In this document: one piece after another, positions 28,880 to 37,801 of the stretch
How positions within the stretch are numbered: the stretch's first letter is position 1
Layout of the letters: every line of letters starts with the position of its first letter
Assembly: GCA_021324465.1 (NCBI GenBank)
Contig: JAJPJB010000064.1
Coordinates: 62,001-126,000, forward strand
Direction: 5' to 3'
DNA length: 64,000 nucleotides
From: Hyphomicrobiaceae bacterium
Lineage (GTDB): Bacteria; Pseudomonadota; Alphaproteobacteria; Rhizobiales; Xanthobacteraceae
The notes under the pieces: model-generated
The model's database searches: none
Seen by the model: only the letters and a program-made list of their open reading frames with translations
Told to the model about the DNA's origin: nothing
Translations under genes and position numbers: made by a program

Positions 28880-29941
28880 TCACTTCCAAAATGCTTTCGC
28901 CTTGGCAAATCGGCCATACGCGCGCTCGGCATCTTTCATCACCGCAGCGAACCGCGCGCTCTCGCGCCCGGACAGGCGGCCGGCGGCGAACGCCTTCGGC
29001 GCACGGGTGGGATGCTCTTGCCCGCCGTTCGGCGGTCCGATCTCCTGCTTGGCCAATCGCTCGTGCACGACAATATCGTTGAGTTCGCCCAGCGCGTCCT
29101 GCAAATCTTTCAGCCTGGCCACGAATCGCTCGCGCCTCCGACGCAGCTTCTTGCCTGGAAAGGCGCCGGCAAAGAACTCGGTCGCGTAACGAAGCTTCTT
29201 GGCCTGAATGCGCAGGCGGTGCCGCTGCGCCGGATCGAGCGCGGCGAGACGAGCGCCCTGTTTGCGAATCTTCTTGCGGCGGCGGCGCAATTCGCCGGCC
29301 GCGGCCGGCGTCGTGCGCCGGGTGCGCTCGGCGGCGGCGCTGCTCCGGCGGTTCCAATCCCCCGCCTCGATCCACGCCGCCGTGTCGAGGAGGAGGCGGC
29401 GAAAGCGTGCCGAGGCCACCGCCTGTGCCGCGCGCTCCATAGCGTCGGCGCGACGCTTATGAAAATCTGCAATCACCGCGCTCAATCCCGGCCCGTTTCC
29501 GCCGCTCGATTCGGCGTCGCGCACCGCCCGTTTCATAAACACGTCAAGCTCACGCGCCGGCCCAAGCTCGCCGGCAAGCCATTTCAACTCCGCCTTGACC
29601 GTTTCGGTCTGGCGTCCAGCGAGCATGTCCTTGAACAGCGAAATTGCCGCCCGAAGCCGCCTTATGCCGACACGCATTTGATGCACCGCCTCGCTGTCAT
29701 TGCGAAGCAGTGCCGGCTCATTGGCGACCACTTGATGCAGGCACGCGTGGGCAATGGTCTTGAAGGCATCGGCCCAATTGCTGTCCGGTGCAAGCGCGAT
29801 CGGGCCGGCTTTGACCGGTCCGGATCGCGCCATCTTTGTCTGCCCCGGCGCGGCATTTTTCCGGAGCGCATGCGAATACAGATCGCCGGCGCGCCGTAGC
29901 GACAGTTCCAGCTTACGCTCGATTTGGTGCGGCGACAGCAT
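28880..29941 (-). CDS. CHAD domain protein
   Basis: 353 aa. Conserved histidine alpha-helical domain, a positively charged helical bundle that binds inorganic polyphosphate. Seen: the hallmark HQMRVGIRRLRAAISLFKDML region (H87, R90, R94, R95, R97) and a second RIQAKKLRYATEFF motif near residue 240, followed by RRRERFVARLKDLQDALGELND. No CYTH triphosphatase domain is fused or adjacent, so this is a stand-alone CHAD. An insert at 30-50 precedes the domain. Expected at polyphosphate granules (family knowledge). Confidence 0.92.
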   Translation of the reverse strand: MLSPHQIERKLELSLRRAGDLYSHALRKNAAPGQTKMARSGPVKAGPIALAPDSNWADAFKTIAHACLHQVVANEPALLRNDSEAVHQMRVGIRRLRAAISLFKDMLAGRQTETVKAELKWLAGELGPARELDVFMKRAVRDAESSGGNGPGLSAVIADFHKRRADAMERAAQAVASARFRRLLLDTAAWIEAGDWNRRSSAAAERTRRTTPAAAGELRRRRKKIRKQGARLAALDPAQRHRLRIQAKKLRYATEFFAGAFPGKKLRRRRERFVARLKDLQDALGELNDIVVHERLAKQEIGPPNGGQEHPTRAPKAFAAGRLSGRESARFAAVMKDAERAYGRFAKAKAFWK

Positions 29942-30013
29942 GACCGGGCCCTGCCCTGAAACACGCCCCGCCCCGGCCTTGGAAGCGCGTATCTTGATCG
30001 GTGCCGACCTCTC

Positions 30014-30217
30014 TCACGATGCGCGCTTGGGAGGCGGGACTTTCTTCCCCTTCTTGCGCGCCTTCGACAGTCCGATCGCAATGGCCTGTTTGCGGCTCTT
30101 GACCTTGCCGGCTTTGCCGCCGCGGCCGCTCCTTGCGCTGCCGCGCTTATAACGATGCATCTCGCTTTTGACATCACGGCCCGCACTTGGCGAGTATCTT
30201 CGTCTGCGCTTGGCCAT
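30014..30217 (-). CDS. Small basic DUF6496-like protein
   Basis: 67 aa, very rich in Lys and Arg: MAKRRRRYSPSAGRDVKSEM at the start and KSRKQAIAIGLSKARKKGKK at the end. The strong GGAGGAG ribosome site 8 nt before the ATG supports the call. The VKSEMHRYKRG ... VKSRKQAIAIGLS pattern is that of the DUF6496 family, probably nucleic-acid or polyanion binding (inference from charge). Next to a CHAD protein, itself a polyanion binder. Confidence 0.85.
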   Translation of the reverse strand: MAKRRRRYSPSAGRDVKSEMHRYKRGSARSGRGGKAGKVKSRKQAIAIGLSKARKKGKKVPPPKRAS

Positions 30218-30347
30218 TCTGCTCTCCTCCAAATCGACGCTGTACAATCGCTCGCCTTCACGGCACGCCGGAAACCGCAAGCGCGCCCGCAACTGTGATA
30301 ACCCATGTGCGCACAATCGGTTGCGTGATGCTGTGCCGATTTTCCGA

Positions 30348-31187
30348 TCAGGCCGCGTCCGCACGGCCGAGATGCGCAGCGCGCCCTGCCCGCTGCAAAC
30401 GCGTGATGAGCCGCAAGGCGTCGCGCGGCGCCGCGGCCTTTTGGTCATTGTCGAAATAGACGAAAATCTCGCGGCCCTCGTCTTGCCAGCGCAAGATGGA
30501 ATCGGCCCAGCGGCGCAGCATGTGATCGGAATAGTTGCCTCGATACTGACCGGAAGGACCGTGGCCCCGCACATAGACATGCTTCGCGGTCGCCACCCAA
30601 GGCGCCGGCGCATCGGCATGATCGGAAATGCACAAGGCGACATTGGCCGCATGGAGCACATCGAACACGTCGGCGGCGTACCACGCCTTGTCGCGAAATT
30701 CGAACGCATAGCGATAGCGACGTGGCAGCATGCGTAGGAAATCGGCAAGCCGCGCCGTGTTCTTGCCGAAGCGCTGCGGCAGCTGGAACAATACGATGCC
30801 GACCTTCGGCTCGAGCACGCGCAGGCGTGTCTCCATCAGCGCAATGGAGCTTTTGCAAGCGGCGGTCAACCGCTTCCAGTGGGTGATAAATTTCGATGCC
30901 TTCCAGGCGAACACAAAGCCGGGCGGCGTCTGTTCGCGCCAGGCTTCGACCGCCTCGAGGCTCGGCATGCGATAGAACGAGCCGTTGATCTCGGCAGTAG
31001 CGAACCGGCTGGCGTAGAATCGCAGCCAATCCTTCTTGGCAAGCTTTTGCGGATAGAGCGGTCCGCGCCAGCCGTCGTAGGTCCAGCCCGATGTGCCGAT
31101 CCAGATCGGCTTGACTGCGCGGGGCGGCGGCACCGCAGACCGCCGCAGCTTTCGCCCGCGATGATCGCACAGGCGCGGGGATCGCAC
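30348..31187 (-). CDS. DUF72 family protein
   Basis: TIM-barrel-like protein of unknown function, about 279 aa from GTG 31187 (GGAGG about 12 nt upstream; ATG 31211 and GTG further in are alternatives). The domain runs from WIGTSGWTYDGWRGPLYP near residue 29, through EINGSFYRMPSLEAVEAW, WKASKFITHWKR, LLFQLP-like VLFQLPQRFGKN, AFEFRDKAWY, and ends DIFVYFDNDQKAAAP-like REIFVYFDNDQKA. All family landmarks are kept. Length fits the family. Transcribed away from the DUF6496 gene. Confidence 0.88.
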   Translation of the reverse strand: MRSPRLCDHRGRKLRRSAVPPPRAVKPIWIGTSGWTYDGWRGPLYPQKLAKKDWLRFYASRFATAEINGSFYRMPSLEAVEAWREQTPPGFVFAWKASKFITHWKRLTAACKSSIALMETRLRVLEPKVGIVLFQLPQRFGKNTARLADFLRMLPRRYRYAFEFRDKAWYAADVFDVLHAANVALCISDHADAPAPWVATAKHVYVRGHGPSGQYRGNYSDHMLRRWADSILRWQDEGREIFVYFDNDQKAAAPRDALRLITRLQRAGRAAHLGRADAA

Positions 31188-31346
31188 CCCCGCGCCGCGC
31201 CTCCGCTTCATCTTGGCGGCGTTTTCACGCCTGCATCGTTGCATCGTCTTGCAACGTCGATGCCGCTGCAGTTGTTCCGCCGTGTACCGAAGGTGCGAGG
31301 CCCGCGCCCACATCGTGACGCAGGCATCAAAATATCGTGGCGGCGA

Positions 31347-32531
31347 TCAGCGCGGGCTCATCCGCGCCGAAGCCGGATGGCCAGTTACCTTGAAGCGCTT
31401 TCCGGTATCGGTGACCTTGTTGCCGTCGACGCGAAGAATGGAAAAGTCCTGATCGATGTAATTGCCGGCATAAAGGTACCGGCCGTCGGGGGTAAAGCAC
31501 ACCGCCTCAGGCAATCCGCCGACCTCAATGTCGTTCAGTTTCACGACCTTCTTGCCGTCGACCCGCAGGATCGTGATCAGGCCGTGGGGGTGATAAAAGA
31601 AATCCTGCTTGCTTTTGTTCGACCCAAGCGCGTCCGCGGCTGCGGCGAGGTTTCCTTTCGGGCTGAATGCCAATCCTTCCGGGCTGTCCGGTACGGTGAC
31701 ATGATCGATGACGCGCGGCGGCTGCGCCGTAAGGTCAATCACGCTCACCGTATCCACATTGCCGTCGGACGATCCGGCATTGCCGTTGTCAGCCGTTAGC
31801 GCGATCGAGCCGTTCGGCGCCACAACGATATTGTAGGGGAACAGCCCGACCAGCAGATCGCGCTTGGTATAGGTCACTTTATTGCCGTCGACGTCGAGCA
31901 GCGCAACCTTGTTCACCGTATTTTTGGTCGCAAGCGCATGCTTGCCGTCCGGCGTGAAGACAACATGCGAGACTTCGTCGCCCATCGGCACTGTGTCGAT
32001 GATTTTCACGTCGGTGCCGTTGACCGACAATACGCTGATCGATTTATCGGCTCGGTTGGCGACCAGCGCCAAGTTGCCGGCGGGGTTGATGCTCAGCCCC
32101 GAAGGCTGACTGGCACCGGTGATCGTCGCGGCCAGCTTGGCCGGCTTCGCTTTGAGGTCGATGACGTAGATTTTATTGTCCGGCCCCTGTTTCAAAGTGT
32201 CGCCGTCCTTGGTGACATTGATCGAATCGGCGACCAGCGCCACCGCGCCGGTCGGATCGATATCGAGATTGACCGGCGGCCCGATCACCGAGTTTTTTAG
32301 AGGCAGATTGGCGACGATCTTCGGACTCATCGGATCCGCCAGATCGACGATCACGACAGAATCCTTGCCCGGCGGCGACATGACCGGTTTGCCCTCGGCA
32401 TCCCATATGAGCTTCTCGTCATTGCCGACAATCATGAATGGTGCCGCTGCGGCGGTCGTCGCGCCGATACCGACGCCTGCCATTACAACGGTCATGGCGG
32501 CGAGATTGCACCTCATGTGCGAAATGCGCAT
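31347..32531 (-). CDS. Secreted YncE/lactonase-like beta-propeller
   Basis: 394 aa with a signal peptide (LAAMTVVMAGVGIGATTAAA, mature APFMIVGNDEK) and seven-bladed propeller repeats of the type SINPAGNLALVANRADKSISVLSV, VVFTPDGKHALATKN, VVAPNGSIALTADNG, LAFSPKGNLAAAAD, VCFTPDGRYLYAGNYIDQDFSILRV (shown as shorter cores). Strong ribosome site GGGAGG before ATG 32531. Related to YncE and quinohaemoprotein-amine-type propellers; no catalytic residues are evident. Role unknown. Confidence 0.88.
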   Translation of the reverse strand: MRISHMRCNLAAMTVVMAGVGIGATTAAAAPFMIVGNDEKLIWDAEGKPVMSPPGKDSVVIVDLADPMSPKIVANLPLKNSVIGPPVNLDIDPTGAVALVADSINVTKDGDTLKQGPDNKIYVIDLKAKPAKLAATITGASQPSGLSINPAGNLALVANRADKSISVLSVNGTDVKIIDTVPMGDEVSHVVFTPDGKHALATKNTVNKVALLDVDGNKVTYTKRDLLVGLFPYNIVVAPNGSIALTADNGNAGSSDGNVDTVSVIDLTAQPPRVIDHVTVPDSPEGLAFSPKGNLAAAADALGSNKSKQDFFYHPHGLITILRVDGKKVVKLNDIEVGGLPEAVCFTPDGRYLYAGNYIDQDFSILRVDGNKVTDTGKRFKVTGHPASARMSPR

Positions 32532-32741
32532 AAAAATCCTCCCGGCTGTATTTGTTCGGGTCTGAATGCCCGCGGGAGTGTTGCGCCTTGGCTCGCCGGC
32601 CGCAAGTAGGTGCGGGGTAGGCGGGTCTCAGAGGACGCAGCCCACCGCCCAATCTTCATTGATTGCACGCTCGCCTGGGACGAAGCCTCAGAATCGACGG
32701 ACGCGTCCGGGCCGACCGCGCCTATTGTAGCCGCGCGCCCG

Positions 32742-34373
32742 TCACGCCGCGCGCGGCAGGGCCCGAAACTCCCGCGCGCTCGCCATCGCCCAGGCTGCCG
32801 CGAAACGCTTGTCATCAGTGCCGTTGAGAAGCTCGCCCGGCTGCAGCGCCGGATAGAGCTCGGCGAAGCTTTTGACCTCGTGCGGCGAGACGCGGCGCGA
32901 AAAATGCGCCGGCGCGAATTGGCTCGGATGATCGAGGCCGGCGGCGGCGACCAGCTCGGCCAGCGCTTCGAGCGTGGCGCGATGAAAATTGTAGACGCGC
33001 TCGGCCTTATCAGGGACGACCAGCGCACGCTGGCGGGCACGGTCCTGCGTCGAAACGCCGGTCGGACAGCGGTCGGTATGGCAGGATTGCGATTGGATGC
33101 AGCCGAGTGCGAACATGAAGCCGCGCGCCGAATTGCACCAGTCGGCACCGAGTGCCATCGCGCGGGCGATGTCGAAGGCGCTGATGATCTTGCCCGCGGC
33201 GCCAAGCTTGATCCGTTTGCGGGCATTGATCCCGGTCAGCGCATTGTGCACAAAGCTCAATCCTTCGCGCAGCGGCATGCCGAGATGATCGGTGAATTCC
33301 AGCGGCGCCGCGCCGGTGCCGCCCTCCTTGCCGTCAATGACGATAAAGTCAGGGTAGATTTCCGTCTCCAGCATCGCCTTGCAGATTGCCAGAAACTCCC
33401 AGGGATGGCCGACGCAGAGCTTGAATCCGGTCGGCTTGCCGCCGGACAGCTCGCGCATCTTGGCAACGAATTGCATCATCTCGACCGGCGTCGAAAAAGC
33501 CGAATGCCGCGACGGCGAGATGCAGTCGACGCCCATCGGCACGCCGCGCGTCAATGCAATCTCGGTGCTTACTTTGGCCGCCGGCAATACGCCGCCATGG
33601 CCGGGCTTGGCGCCCTGGCTGAGCTTGAGCTCGACCATCTTGATCTGGTCGTTGCACGCATTATCCCTGAATTTCTCAGCGTTGAACGTGCCATCGGCAT
33701 TACGGCAGCTGAAATAGCCCGAGCCGATCTCCCAGATGATGTCGCCGCCGTTTTCGCGATGATAGGGGCTAAAGCCGCCCTCGCCGGTATCGTGGGCAAA
33801 ATTGCCGCGCTTGGCGCCGATATTGAGTGCGCGGATGGCATTGGGGCTCAGCGCCCCAAAGCTCATTGCCGAAATGTTGAAGACCGACGCCGAATATGGC
33901 CTGGCGCAATCAGGCCCGCCTATCATGACGCGGAACGGCTCCGTGGCGACCGGCTTGGGCGCAATCGAATGATCCAGCCATTCGAAGCCTGAGGCATAGA
34001 CGTCGTACTGCGTGCCGAACGGCCGCTTGTCCAGCGCCCTCTTGGCCCGTTGATAGACGATCGCCCGTTTGTCGCGCGAAAACGGCGTGCCGTCCTTCTC
34101 GCTTTCCAGAAAATATTGCCGAATCTCGGGACGGATCTCTTCCAGGATAAAGCGCAGATGCGCGGTCAGCGGATAATTGCGCAGCACCGCATGGCGGGTT
34201 TGCAGAAGATCGATCGTGCCGATCACCGCGAGCGCTCCGAATAGAATGAGCAGGATTACGATATAGATCGACGGATAGCCTTCCAGTTCGTCGAACAGCA
34301 AAAGCGCACTGAGCGCTACGACGACTGTAAAGACAATGAATCGCGGTTGCAGCGGCAATGGCAATGACCGCAT
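32742..34373 (-). CDS. Membrane-anchored FMN-binding glutamate-synthase-family protein
   Basis: 543 aa from ATG 34373, with GGGAGG just upstream; 30 extra in-frame codons before it look non-coding. Two N-terminal membrane helices (FIVFTVVVALSALLLF, IYIVILLILFGALAVIGTI) precede a domain like the FMN/synthase half of GltB: MSFGALSPNAIRALN, GEGGFSPYHRENGGDIIWEIGSGYF in shorter cores, GGVLPAAKVS, DGKEGGTGAAP, and CHTDRCPTGVSTQD with the Fe-S Cys residues. The amidotransferase domain is absent, as in the archaeal-type and related stand-alone proteins. May transfer amino groups or serve as a membrane FMN oxidoreductase; the substrate is unknown. Confidence 0.88.
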   Translation of the reverse strand: MRSLPLPLQPRFIVFTVVVALSALLLFDELEGYPSIYIVILLILFGALAVIGTIDLLQTRHAVLRNYPLTAHLRFILEEIRPEIRQYFLESEKDGTPFSRDKRAIVYQRAKRALDKRPFGTQYDVYASGFEWLDHSIAPKPVATEPFRVMIGGPDCARPYSASVFNISAMSFGALSPNAIRALNIGAKRGNFAHDTGEGGFSPYHRENGGDIIWEIGSGYFSCRNADGTFNAEKFRDNACNDQIKMVELKLSQGAKPGHGGVLPAAKVSTEIALTRGVPMGVDCISPSRHSAFSTPVEMMQFVAKMRELSGGKPTGFKLCVGHPWEFLAICKAMLETEIYPDFIVIDGKEGGTGAAPLEFTDHLGMPLREGLSFVHNALTGINARKRIKLGAAGKIISAFDIARAMALGADWCNSARGFMFALGCIQSQSCHTDRCPTGVSTQDRARQRALVVPDKAERVYNFHRATLEALAELVAAAGLDHPSQFAPAHFSRRVSPHEVKSFAELYPALQPGELLNGTDDKRFAAAWAMASAREFRALPRAA

Positions 34374-34512
34374 GGAAGGCCTCCCCGGCGATGCGCGTCT
34401 CCTGCGCCCCGACTTTATGAACGATGTTTGTCGGTTTAATGAGACATCCGCGGCCGGGTGCAACCACCGGGCCGCTTCTTACGCGCCGACAAGGATCAGA
34501 TTCTATCTGATT

Positions 34513-35490
34513 CTATTCCGCCCTGATATTCGCCGCGCGGATCACCCTGCCCCATTTGTCGGCTTCGATGCCCAGGAACTTGACAAAATCCTCGGGTGAG
34601 CCGGTGAAAACGATTGCGCCGAGGTCGGCGAAACGCCGCTGCAATTTCGGATCATCGACCGCGGCATTGATCGCGCGATTGAGCTTATCTACGACCTCGG
34701 CCGGTGTTCCTCGGGGAGCGCCGAACCCAATGAAGCCGTTGACTTCGAAGCCGGGCACGAAATCGCCGACCGTCGGCAGGTCAGGCAGCGCGGCCAGGCG
34801 TTTTTTGGTCGTGACCGCAAGCGCACGCAGCCGGCCCGAGCGTACCGGCTCGACCAGCGCGGGTATGGTGTCGAACATCCCCTCGATGCGCCCGTCAAAA
34901 AGATCGGTTTGCGCCGGTCCGGCGCCGCGATAAGGCACGTGCACGATATCGACATCGGCCATGATCTTGAAAAGCTCGATCGAGAGATGGCTGAGATTGC
35001 CGGATCCGGTCGAGCCGAAGCGGACCTTGCCCGGATTGGCCTGGGCATAAGCGATAAAGTCGCGAACGGTCTTTGCCGGGAAGTTTGGATTGACGACCAT
35101 GACCTGCGGCAGGAGCGTCGCGCTGGCGATCGGCATAATGTCGTTCATGAAGTCGAACGGCAGGCGCTCGTACAGCATTCCGCTCGTGAGATTGGGCAGC
35201 GTTATGAGAAGCAGCGTGTAGCCGTCGGGAGGCGAGTGGACGACCGCCTCGGCGGCAACCGTGGTGCCGGCGCCGGGCCGGTTCTCAATGACGAATTGCT
35301 GGTTGAGCCGCTCTGCAAGGGATCGACCGATCAGCCGCGCGATGATCTCCGGCGATCCGCCTGGGCCAAAACCCACCACGACGTGAACCGGGCGCGACGG
35401 ATAAGACTGTGCTTTCGCTCCGCGCGCAAGCCCCGGACATGCGGCAGCGAGCGTTGCGAGATATAACAGCTGACGGCGCGGAAGAATCAT
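34513..35490 (-). CDS. Bug-family solute-binding protein with Tat-like leader
   Basis: 325 aa from ATG 35490 (GGGGAGG 6 nt upstream). Leader LPRRQLLYLATLAAACPGLARGAKA carries twin arginines, mature SYPSRPVHVVVGFGPGG. Family motifs NRPGAGTTVAAEAVV, PPDGYTLLLIT, VPYRGAGPAQTDLFDG, LPDLPTVGDFVPGFE. No TctA/B partners nearby. Third Bug gene in this window. Followed upstream in transcript order by the MBL-fold hydrolase gene (63 bp away, same strand), so the two might be co-transcribed. Confidence 0.9.
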   Translation of the reverse strand: MILPRRQLLYLATLAAACPGLARGAKAQSYPSRPVHVVVGFGPGGSPEIIARLIGRSLAERLNQQFVIENRPGAGTTVAAEAVVHSPPDGYTLLLITLPNLTSGMLYERLPFDFMNDIMPIASATLLPQVMVVNPNFPAKTVRDFIAYAQANPGKVRFGSTGSGNLSHLSIELFKIMADVDIVHVPYRGAGPAQTDLFDGRIEGMFDTIPALVEPVRSGRLRALAVTTKKRLAALPDLPTVGDFVPGFEVNGFIGFGAPRGTPAEVVDKLNRAINAAVDDPKLQRRFADLGAIVFTGSPEDFVKFLGIEADKWGRVIRAANIRAE

Positions 35491-35553
35491 CAATCCTCCC
35501 CTCGGCATATTCTCCTTGGCCGCGCATGCACCCGCCCGAATTACCCGGATCGG

Positions 35554-36354
35554 TCATGCGACCTTTGGTTCGACGTCGAGCCGCGCGATCCACCCGTCCA
35601 GACCCGATTTGGCCGCCGGATAGCGCCTCAGCACTTGCGGGTCGTGGCCCGGCACCACATGCCGCGGCGAGCTCGCAAGCTTTTTGAGCGTCGCATAGCC
35701 TTCGACCACTTCGGCGACATTGTAAGTCAGCGGAAAGATCCGGCCGCCTTCGATATGGTTGTAGAGATGGCTGGCATCGGCGGCGAGCACGACATAGCCG
35801 ATCCGCGTCTTGACCCGCACGCTCTGCAGTCCTTTCGAGTGACCGCCGATATGATGGACGGTGACGCCGGGCACGATTTCGTCCTCGCCGTCGTGGAACG
35901 CAACGCGCCCGGCAAAAACCTTGCGCACCATGGCAACGACATCATCCACTTCAAACGGCACTTTGAGCGCCTGGTGGCACATGCAGCGGCCGGTCGCATA
36001 AGCCATCTCGCGGTCTTGCAGGTGATACGTAGCGTTGGGGAACAGATCGTAATTGCCGCAGTGGTCGTAATGCAGGTGGCTGATGATGACAGTGTTGATC
36101 TGTTCCGGCGCGACGCCCAGCGCGGTCAGGCCTTCGCGCACCGGCTTGATCATGTCGCGCTGGCGCTTCCGGCCCATCGCCTCGTCGAAGCCGGTATCGA
36201 CGATCAACGTGGCGGACGGACCGATAATCGCCCAGACAAAAAAGTCGAGCGGTTGCAGTACGTCATGGGGATCGCCGTCGATGTAATTGGCAGGCGAACG
36301 CCGCGAATGATGGCCATAGCGGATCGCATAGATCTCGTGCACGTCGCCGCTCAT
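35554..36354 (-). CDS. Metallo-beta-lactamase-fold hydrolase, AHL-lactonase-like
   Basis: 266 aa. Zn-binding motif SHLHYDHCGN (HxHxDH), a further His in GGHSKGLQS, Asp in LAADASHLY and a C-terminal VPGHDP. The NYDLFPNATYHLQDREM segment is like the N-acyl-homoserine lactonase group, so quorum-signal or other lactone hydrolysis is possible, but many relatives act on other esters. Ribosome site GGGCGGGG precedes ATG. On the same strand as the Bug gene, 63 bp upstream of it. Confidence 0.87.
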   Translation of the reverse strand: MSGDVHEIYAIRYGHHSRRSPANYIDGDPHDVLQPLDFFVWAIIGPSATLIVDTGFDEAMGRKRQRDMIKPVREGLTALGVAPEQINTVIISHLHYDHCGNYDLFPNATYHLQDREMAYATGRCMCHQALKVPFEVDDVVAMVRKVFAGRVAFHDGEDEIVPGVTVHHIGGHSKGLQSVRVKTRIGYVVLAADASHLYNHIEGGRIFPLTYNVAEVVEGYATLKKLASSPRHVVPGHDPQVLRRYPAAKSGLDGWIARLDVEPKVA

Positions 36355-36779
36355 GGTTCGCCCCGCCCTTTTGAGCCTCGCGACCCGTCAAAGCGCGCCG
36401 GCTCAATTTTTTCTGCAACAGACTACGTGAGGTGGCGCCGAGCGGGAAAGGGCTTCGCTCGGCCCGGCAACAGTCAAAAGGTCGCGGCGATTTTGCCCGT
36501 CGAATTGATCCTGCAGGCGGGTGGCAGCGCCCATGCATCGCCGACGTCGGCCGCTGCAGGCTGCCGGTGTCCACGACGCGCGTGCTGTCGTCTGGCCCTG
36601 CCGGCACCATGGCGGCGAACGGCTCGGGCCTGCAGGGGGCGACAATTCGCAATACCGCAGCGGCCTGGACGCTGATGCCGCCAACGGCGATGGCGCGCTT
36701 TTGCAAATAGAATAGAACATCAAAGCCGGCGCTTGCAGCACCGGGGGTTTCCATTTCAATTCCGTGTACCGGGCAGCGC
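36355..36779. other. Gap without recognisable gene
   Basis: 425 bp. Open frames on both strands are Pro/Arg-rich, lack ribosome sites and show no domain. No hairpin or repeat stood out. I see nothing to annotate. Confidence 0.5.
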
Positions 36780-37010
36780 TTACAGCTGCCCATATTTGCG
36801 CAGCACGGCGCGGCATTGATCGCCGACGCGCCAGCTATGCGCCGCAAGCGTCGCGCCGCAGCGCAGGAGATTCCCCCAGGTCATGCCGCCGGAGCGATCG
36901 CACAGCCTCGCGGCAGCGGGTCGGCACGGCGCAAGTTCGGCAAGATCGATGGCATCGGCGGCGGTGGCGGAAAGGCCCAAAAGAATAACGGCGGCTACAA
37001 GGAGCTTCAT
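36780..37010 (-). CDS. Small secreted cysteine-containing protein
   Basis: 76 aa: signal peptide MKLLVAAVILLGLSATAADA, then a short mature chain with four Cys (CRPAAARLC, LLRCGA, GDQCRAVL) likely to form two disulfides, ending in YGQL. The arrangement is that of small Rhizobiales periplasmic proteins of unknown function. Flanked by non-coding DNA on both sides. Coding evidence is the leader and the even Cys pattern. Confidence 0.65.
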   Translation of the reverse strand: MKLLVAAVILLGLSATAADAIDLAELAPCRPAAARLCDRSGGMTWGNLLRCGATLAAHSWRVGDQCRAVLRKYGQL

Positions 37011-37307
37011 CCTCAGTCGTCCCTCAATGTCAGCGGAGGAGGCTATTGCTTACCGTTTTATGACAACCAGGGCCAGTTTTTTGGTGCAATGCAAGATTAA
37101 TCGTAAATGTATGAAATTCAAAGCGTATATCTCAAACGCGTGTTCGACGGGTGGGCACTGCTGCCCGTTTTATGCCGCAATTGGCTTGCCTGCAGCGAGG
37201 CAGCGGGCGGCCGAGCAGCATCAGCGTGACCGTGGCGCGCGGGAAGCCGTGGAACGCGGCAGACGTTTTTTGCGTTGAAAGTTCGAAGCAGCAAAGAACT
37301 GCCAGCC

Positions 37308-37517
37308 ATGATCGAGACGATTTTAGTCGTCGGAATCGTGATTGTGTGCACCATTTGGTACACGCGACATGCGTTGCGGCAGCGTATCCGGAATCTCACA
37401 CAGCAGCATCACGCAGAGCTCGAAGTTCTGGGTAAGCGCTACGCGAGTGGCGAAATTGATCGAGAAGAATATCTGCAGAAACGAGGAGATATTCTTGGTT
37501 TCCCCCTCATGTCGTAG
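37308..37517 (+). CDS. Small SHOCT-domain membrane protein
   Basis: 69 aa from ATG 37308 (an ATG 11 codons earlier is less likely). One N-terminal membrane helix (ETILVVGIVIVCTIWYTRHAL), a charged coil, and a C-terminal SHOCT motif LGKRYASGEIDREEYLQKRGDIL (core LGKRYASGEIDREEY). SHOCT segments are short helical oligomerisation elements found at C-termini. Function unknown. It lies in an AT-richer patch between the small Cys protein and the amidohydrolase. Confidence 0.7.
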   Translation: MIETILVVGIVIVCTIWYTRHALRQRIRNLTQQHHAELEVLGKRYASGEIDREEYLQKRGDILGFPLMS

Positions 37518-37801
37518 CCTCCGGAGCCCGGAACTTCGACTGCAGGGGTTCGCTCCATAACGCACGATTTCGATAAAACGAAATTTTGCGAACAGCGTCG
37601 ATTGCCGCGCACGGAAAAGGCGGCGCGGAAAGAAGGTCGAGTGTGCGTTTACACGTATCCTGCCGCGCCTGCCGACCGGCGAACGAGCGCCGCAGCGCAA
37701 GCCATCACGCGAGTTCCCGGTAAACCCTTTCGCGTTCGCTTGGCACCGCGTCGGGCAGACTGCCGGCGACTGCCCAATAGCATGGCCGGTGCTTGTATGG
37801 C

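Noticed and set aside
32730..32757. GCCGCGCGC/GCGCGCGGC hairpin near the FMN protein stop
   Set aside because: It overlaps the stop codon and lacks a T-run on the transcript side.
36355..36779. Possible short genes in the gap on either strand
   Set aside because: No ribosome site, domain or codon pattern; Arg/Pro-rich noise.
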